Source of the DNA: Planctomycetia bacterium
GTDB taxonomy: Bacteria; Planctomycetota; Phycisphaerae; UBA1845; UTPLA1
Length of the DNA stretch: 64,000 nucleotides
NCBI GenBank assembly: GCA_015075745.1
Contig: JABTTW010000001.1
Span: forward strand, 2,418,001-2,482,000
Direction: 5' to 3'
The position numbers and the translations under genes are program-made. This document shows positions 58,445 to 64,000 of the stretch, one piece after another. Every line of letters starts with the position of its first letter. Within the stretch, counting starts at the first letter, position 1. The notes beneath the pieces are model-generated. The model was not told the origin of the DNA, made no database searches, and worked only from the letters and a program-made list of their open reading frames with translations.

Positions 58445-60142
58445 ATGACCACCCACCATTCAACTATCCGAACGAGACGAAACAGGTTCCTGAGTGTAAC
58501 GGGCGCGATGGCGGTTTTCGCGCTTGCCGTGACAGGTTGCGGGACGCAGGCCGACAACATGACGCCGGGACCGGGCGCGCCCGTGGTGCAGCCGGGGCTT
58601 TCGGCGAGCGCGAACAGCATCACGGCGGTGGCGGCGGGGACGCGGAACGACCCAGAGGGAATTGCCGCGCCGGCGAGCGTGAACAACGTGACGTGGAAGG
58701 ATTCGCTGGGGGCGAATCGCTCAATGATCATCGGGCCGTATCTGTATCAATACGACTTCTCATTCAACGACGGTGTGCAGACGGTGACGCGGAGCGCGAA
58801 CGACGACGCGTACGGCCACGAGGGATTCGGCTACGTCGTTTCGCACAACAACGTCAACGGCAACTCGCCGATCGGCAAGGCGAATGCGCCGACGAGCGTG
58901 ACGACGACGGTTTTTTCCGGCGGGCATCATGCGATTCATCGGGTGGAGATGCTTTACGATCGGGATAAGGAAGGCGGCGGTAATGGGATCAAGATCCCGG
59001 TGGTGATCGACTGGTTCGTGGCGACGGGGCGGGATCATCCTGTCTGGGCAGTGACGTGGAAGACGGGCCAGGCGACGAATCCGGGCAATACCAGTTTTGA
59101 TGTGTACCGGATGGATGTGCGCGGGCCGTATGGATCGCTGAATTGGGATGGCGCGGCGTCGCGCAATGCGGGCGATGCGATCGGCGGGGTATCGTGGGGC
59201 GATGCGGGATTCAAGTTTCGCACGACTGACGCGATGCTGACGCTGAATTCGCCGTGGATTTATTCTGAGGCGAATACGGTGAACTTTACGCGATCGTGGA
59301 CGGCGAACACGAACGCGGAGATGGGCATTGTTGAGACGATGCCGCTGGATAAGCAGATGGGCTACGGCGATCGCGTGGTGGGACGCGAGCGCGGGACGAA
59401 TTCGGCGGCGGCGTTTCCCAACAAGGGCGACTGCAACGGATTCGGCGATGCGCGGGTGTATGCGATGCCGTGCGTCACGGGCTGGCCGTATCAGTTGATG
59501 AATTACGATTGGGACCCGACGACGGGGAAGCCGGCGGGTGAGGCGACGGGGACGAAACTGATCGCATGGGGCTCGCCTTATGGATGGCTGGGCGCGTCGA
59601 GCTTCAGTTTGTTTGACTACAGCGGGACGGCGGATGGCCGGGGCGATCGGTCGTATGCGACGCTGATCGTGCTGGGCCCGAAGAACCGGTTTGACGCGGG
59701 CGCGGGGATGTACACGGCTGACGGCGACGTGGCGATCGCGATCAAACAGGTCGAGGCGATGGCCGCGGCGACGATTACGAATGTCACGGCAGGTGCGCTG
59801 GTGATGACGGCGCCGCGCGGGCCGGGTGCGGCGCAAACGAAGACGCTGGTGAACGGATACGACCCGAGTTACACGACGTATAACCTTACGGCGGCGGCGA
59901 ACCAGGCGGCGTTTACGATGACGCCGGCGGCGGGGAAGCCGGTGAAGGCGCCGATCTTTGTAATTCGCGAGTACGCGGCCGGAACGCTGCCGAGCATCAT
60001 GGTGGATGGCGCGGCGGTGACGGTGAACACGGGGGCGGCTGACGCCGGGGCGTTTGTCTCGCTGAACACGGCGACGCAGGAGTTGTGGGTGACGCTTAAC
60101 CGCACGGTGTCGGCGGCGACGACGGTTTCTGTGGCGCCTTAG
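58445..60142 (+). CDS. Secreted lipoprotein of unknown function
   Basis: The start is ATG 58445 (MTTHHSTIRTRRNRFLSV), preceded by AAAGGAG; the longer open frame upstream is leader. The lipoprotein signal ends in FALAVTGCG. The mature part, about 535 residues, is beta-rich and Trp/Gly/Asn-rich (YGHEGFGYVVSHNNVNGN, IPVVIDWFVATGRDHPVWAV, FDVYRMDVRGPYGSLNWDG), with a C-terminal Ala/Thr-rich beta domain (TITNVTAGALVMTAP, GAFVSLNTATQELWVTLNRT). No enzyme motif was recognised; a surface or carbohydrate-related role is possible. Confidence 0.75.
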   Translation: MTTHHSTIRTRRNRFLSVTGAMAVFALAVTGCGTQADNMTPGPGAPVVQPGLSASANSITAVAAGTRNDPEGIAAPASVNNVTWKDSLGANRSMIIGPYLYQYDFSFNDGVQTVTRSANDDAYGHEGFGYVVSHNNVNGNSPIGKANAPTSVTTTVFSGGHHAIHRVEMLYDRDKEGGGNGIKIPVVIDWFVATGRDHPVWAVTWKTGQATNPGNTSFDVYRMDVRGPYGSLNWDGAASRNAGDAIGGVSWGDAGFKFRTTDAMLTLNSPWIYSEANTVNFTRSWTANTNAEMGIVETMPLDKQMGYGDRVVGRERGTNSAAAFPNKGDCNGFGDARVYAMPCVTGWPYQLMNYDWDPTTGKPAGEATGTKLIAWGSPYGWLGASSFSLFDYSGTADGRGDRSYATLIVLGPKNRFDAGAGMYTADGDVAIAIKQVEAMAAATITNVTAGALVMTAPRGPGAAQTKTLVNGYDPSYTTYNLTAAANQAAFTMTPAAGKPVKAPIFVIREYAAGTLPSIMVDGAAVTVNTGAADAGAFVSLNTATQELWVTLNRTVSAATTVSVAP

Positions 60143-60258
60143 GTGCGGGCGCCAAAGGGGGTTTGGTGCGGGATTCGATTGGTGTCTATCCGGCGTGCTC
60201 CCGGGCGAAGATGCGGTAAAATGCCTTCGCCTGCGGGGCACATTGGAGGAACCATCGA

Positions 60259-60732
60259 ATGGTGAGCAAGGCGAAGACGGTCAAGGAGTATCTTGATGGA
60301 TTGCCGCTGGATCGGCGCAGGGCGATCGAGGCGGTGCGCAAGGTGATCAAGAAGAATCTCGGAAAGGGATACGCCGAGGGGATCACGTACGGCATGATCG
60401 GCTACTTTGTGCCGCACAGCGTTTATCCGCCCGGGTATTACTGCGATCCGAAGATGCCGCTTCCATTTGCGGGATTGGCGTCGCAGAAGAACCACATGGC
60501 GATCTATCTGATGTGCGTTTATCTCAATGCCGGGCAGCAGGAACGATTCCGCAAGGAGTGGGCTAAGACGGGCAAGAAGTTGGACATGGGCAAGTCGTGC
60601 ATTCGGTTCAAGAAGATTGAAGACGTTGCGCTGGACGTGATCGGCGAGGCGGTCGCCCGGGTGCCGGTTGACGAACTCATTTCGTACTACGAGGCGAACA
60701 TCAAAACGGGCGGCAAGCGGAAGAAGAAGTGA
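60259..60732 (+). CDS. DUF1801 domain protein
   Basis: 157 residues, cytosolic. Family pattern: VKEYLDGLPLDRRRAIEAVR at the start, EGITYGMIGYFVPHSVYPPG, LPFAGLASQKNHMAIYLMCV, and DMGKSCIRFKKIEDVALDVI. The family is a small iron-chaperone/YdhG-like fold of unclear function. A lysine-rich tail ends the protein. GGAGGAACC lies just before the ATG. It is convergent with the toxin-antitoxin pair. Confidence 0.88.
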   Translation: MVSKAKTVKEYLDGLPLDRRRAIEAVRKVIKKNLGKGYAEGITYGMIGYFVPHSVYPPGYYCDPKMPLPFAGLASQKNHMAIYLMCVYLNAGQQERFRKEWAKTGKKLDMGKSCIRFKKIEDVALDVIGEAVARVPVDELISYYEANIKTGGKRKKK

Positions 60733-60758
60733 GGGCGACCGCGCCGGCCGAACCGCCG

Positions 60759-61097
60759 CTAGGCGTCGCTGACGATGCTCTCAAGTAGGTTGACGAGTTC
60801 GGGCAGGTTGGCCGTGGCGACCTGCCAGAGAACGTCGTCGTTAATATCCATATAGTCGTGGACGATTCGATGGCGCATGCCGCTGATGCGGCGCCACGGA
60901 ATCTGCGGGTGAGCTGTTTTTGATTTTGCAGACACGCGGGTTGATGCCTCGCCGATCACTTGAACGAGGTGTGCGAGCACGATTCGGAGGTCTTCGTCGG
61001 CGTCGAAATCGGCACGCGTCTTTCCGCTAACCTTTGAGACCGCTTTTCGGGCGGTATCGAGCATGTGACCGAGATACACGCTGTCATCGTGCGGCAT
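60759..61097 (-). CDS. hepT: HepT-family toxin (DUF86 RNase-like)
   Basis: 112 residues from ATG 61097, overlapping the end of the mntA-like gene by 14 bp; an in-frame TTG at 61130 is less likely. A helical protein with the active motif RxxxxHxY in MRHRIVHDYMDIN and LVQVIGEASTRVS upstream. HepT proteins act as RNases or toxins and are neutralised when the partner nucleotidyltransferase adenylylates the Tyr. The motif is intact. Confidence 0.9.
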   Translation of the reverse strand: MPHDDSVYLGHMLDTARKAVSKVSGKTRADFDADEDLRIVLAHLVQVIGEASTRVSAKSKTAHPQIPWRRISGMRHRIVHDYMDINDDVLWQVATANLPELVNLLESIVSDA

Positions 61098-61401
61098 CGT
61101 CGGCCTCGTACTGAATGACTGCTTCGCCAAGAATTCGATCGCGAAGGCGATGATTGACGAATTTGGGGTTAATCAGATCGATGCGACGGTTGTCAAACAC
61201 GGATGACAGATCATCCGCCACGTCGACAATTTCCCAGCCCGGCGTGCGGCCTTCGGCGAACTCGACGAGCACATCGACATCGCTGTCCGGCCGGAAATCG
61301 CCGTGGGCGGCGGAGCCGAACAATGACAGACGGCGGATGCCATAGCGGCGACAGACTTCGGCCAGCTTGTCTCGGGAATACTGGACATTCGCTCGAACCA
61401 T
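61084..61401 (-). CDS. mntA: MntA-family antitoxin nucleotidyltransferase
   Basis: 105 residues, a minimal nucleotidyltransferase. The motif GSx10DxD is intact in FGSAAHGDFRPDSDVDVLVE, with a third acidic residue in RRIDLINP. It precedes and overlaps the hepT-like gene, the standard antitoxin-toxin order. A CCTCC on the plus strand (minus AGGAGG) lies just ahead of the ATG at 61401. Confidence 0.9.
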   Translation of the reverse strand: MVRANVQYSRDKLAEVCRRYGIRRLSLFGSAAHGDFRPDSDVDVLVEFAEGRTPGWEIVDVADDLSSVFDNRRIDLINPKFVNHRLRDRILGEAVIQYEADDAAR

Positions 61402-61419
61402 CTGGGCCTCCTTCTTGCA

Positions 61420-63660
<2,241 letters not shown>

Positions 63661-63788
63661 GCGGTCAAGATATACGCCGGGGGTAAAAACGCCAAAGATG
63701 CGGGGTTCGTCGGCGGCCGGATTACGTATATGCGTATGGGAGACGATTGACTCACCGCTTTCCCGGTGCGAGGAGGATGGGCAGGGCG

Positions 63789-64000
63789 ATGGAAACTGGG
63801 TCAGGCGGAACCGGTTCCGTGTTCATTGACGCCGATTTGGAGTGCGTCGGGTGCGGGTACAATCTTCGCACTTTGGCGCGAGATGCAAAGTGTCCGGAGT
63901 GCGCGGTACCGGTGGCTGATTCGGTGGACGCATTTCCGCCGGCGTTCCTATTTCGGCGATGGTCATCGATTCGCTGGATACGGCTGGGGCTGCTCCTTTG
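63789..64000 (+). CDS. Zinc-ribbon membrane protein (3' end outside window)
   Basis: From ATG 63789 the frame runs off the right edge: METGSGGTGSVFIDADLE, then the four-Cys ribbon CVGCGYNLRTLARDAKCPEC, then FPPAFLFRRWSSIRWIRLGL as the start of a membrane helix. This N-terminal ribbon plus membrane layout is typical of planctomycete proteins of unknown role. AGGAGG lies at 63771-63776; ATG 63777 is in frame but too close to it. Confidence 0.75.
   Translation, partial: METGSGGTGSVFIDADLECVGCGYNLRTLARDAKCPECAVPVADSVDAFPPAFLFRRWSSIRWIRLGLLL

Noticed and set aside
58760..60241. Minus-strand open frame of 493 codons rich in Arg and His
   Set aside because: Antisense to the lipoprotein gene; composition is not protein-like.

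Overview
The window is GC-rich and reads as a member of the Planctomycetota, most likely class Phycisphaerae. This rests on established traits seen together: secreted proteins ending in dockerin-like modules, small membrane proteins with CxxCGYxLRxL/CPECG zinc ribbons, a DUF1844 protein, TPR-rich proteins, GT-C membrane enzymes with no linked sugar operon, and a bacterial topoisomerase VI B subunit. No species can be named from the sequence alone.

Layout. 1-8.3 kb: a replication/topology block on the minus strand (dciA-gyrB, then a GT-C membrane protein leaving the window). It is separated from a 5'-truncated dnaN by three plus-strand genes for secreted or membrane proteins, the first split at an 11-G run. 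The dnaN break is a 60-bp relic identical to the right end of a complete IS1380 element at 11.5-13.1 kb. 8.3-10.7 kb: two secreted-protein genes (NHL propeller, dockerin protein) plus the decapitated start of a second NHL paralogue; the two intact genes share an upstream DNA motif at the same distance from their starts. 13.2-18.1 kb: a yhiI-rbbA-yhhJ type ABC export operon. 18.9-29.7 kb: housekeeping genes (nadA, O-methyltransferase, amidohydrolase, DUF1844, PBP4-type peptidase, diguanylate cyclase, M24 peptidase) and a candidate structured RNA at 21.2-21.4 kb. 29.9-35.4 kb: a 1062-residue secreted serine protease with a dockerin-like end, then top6B without top6A. 35.6-47.7 kb: zinc-ribbon membrane proteins, two TPR proteins, phosphofructokinase, a GT-C protein, PolX, a TPR protein, a ketol-acid reductoisomerase-like gene and tRNA-Ala(CGC).

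47.8-52.6 kb: a two-gene signalling unit (hybrid histidine kinase, then an HD-GYP response regulator), which with the GGDEF protein at 27 kb implies cyclic-di-GMP control. 53.5-56.9 kb: a decaying accessory/defence cluster consisting of a dead DNA methyltransferase fragment, a PLD-family nuclease, a small Cys-rich gene split by an IS630 element, and an HNH nuclease. 57.1-64 kb: a PA0069-type radical SAM protein, a lipoprotein, a DUF1801 protein, an MntA/HepT toxin-antitoxin pair, a fused 2-oxoacid dehydrogenase E1 and the start of another zinc-ribbon protein.

Most interesting are the IS1380-linked truncation of dnaN, the orphan topoisomerase VI B subunit, the decayed methyltransferase/PLD/HNH cluster, the three-copy intergenic repeat, the structured RNA candidate and the poly-G switch. 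No CRISPR array and no rRNA were seen.
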